Source: JACQZU01 sp041908165 (GTDB lineage: Bacteria > Acidobacteriota > Holophagae > Holophagales > Holophagaceae). Taken from it: a DNA stretch of 26,116 nucleotides. The stretch spans positions 1 to 26,116 of the forward strand of contig JAYRFV010000035.1 of the NCBI GenBank assembly GCA_041908165.1, written 5' to 3'. The position numbers and the translations under genes are program-made. This document shows positions 26,107 to 26,116 of this stretch, piece after piece. The first letter of the stretch is position 1, and each line of letters begins with the position of its first letter. The notes under the pieces are model-generated. The model was not told the origin of the DNA. It made no database searches and worked only from the letters and a program-made list of their open reading frames with translations.

Positions 26107-26116
26107 CGGGGCGAAG

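Overview
This is a chromosomal window of very GC-rich bacterial DNA (roughly 70% by eye). No phage genes, transposases or CRISPR arrays were seen. The gene set is a strict or facultative anaerobe's core metabolism: a single-chain pyruvate:ferredoxin oxidoreductase, a fused Nfn-type transhydrogenase, small secreted multihaem cytochromes, two hemerythrin domains and an AHDFNN-type hybrid kinase. This best suits Acidobacteriota of the Holophaga/Geothrix type, with Deltaproteobacteria-like lineages as the alternative. The assignment is inferred from gene content and was not tested by database search.

Layout. 1-226: two copies of a palindromic REP-like repeat, a terminator and a 3' fragment of a serine-type tRNA. 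227-6540: gamma-glutamyltransferase (-), bacteriohemerythrin (+), a translationally coupled ychF-like ATPase/metallo-beta-lactamase pair (-), glucokinase (+) and 6-phosphofructokinase (+). 6604-7187: a tandem pair of nearly identical 82-83-residue dihaem c-type cytochromes (-), each preceded by the same small hairpin. 7602-15167: nifJ, a dihydroorotate-dehydrogenase-like flavoprotein and a 919-residue fusion of an HHE hemerythrin domain with both halves of an Nfn-type ferredoxin:NADP oxidoreductase. 15333-18111 (-): Crp-family regulator, elongation factor P, tRNA-Val(CAC) and a class I aminotransferase. 18225-19968 (+): gamma-carbonic-anhydrase-like protein and a PseG-like protein. 20098-23482 (+): rplM-rpsI, rpsB, tsf and pyrH, with hairpins after rpsI, rpsB and tsf. 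23494-26106 (-): CHASE-PAS-HisKA-HATPase-REC hybrid kinase.

How it fits together. Glucokinase and phosphofructokinase feed glycolysis. NifJ oxidises pyruvate to acetyl-CoA and reduced ferredoxin, and the fused Nfn enzyme would exchange electrons between ferredoxin, NADH and NADPH. The most unusual object is that fusion: an O2/NO-type di-iron domain is covalently joined to an electron-bifurcating-type enzyme, next to the oxygen-sensitive PFOR and a DHOD-like flavoprotein that lacks the usual catalytic motif. A Crp-family regulator with a CRP-like recognition helix lies just beyond it, and a CRP-like box lies upstream of nifJ. Together these suggest a redox-controlled pyruvate/ferredoxin/NADPH module. 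That functional link is inference.
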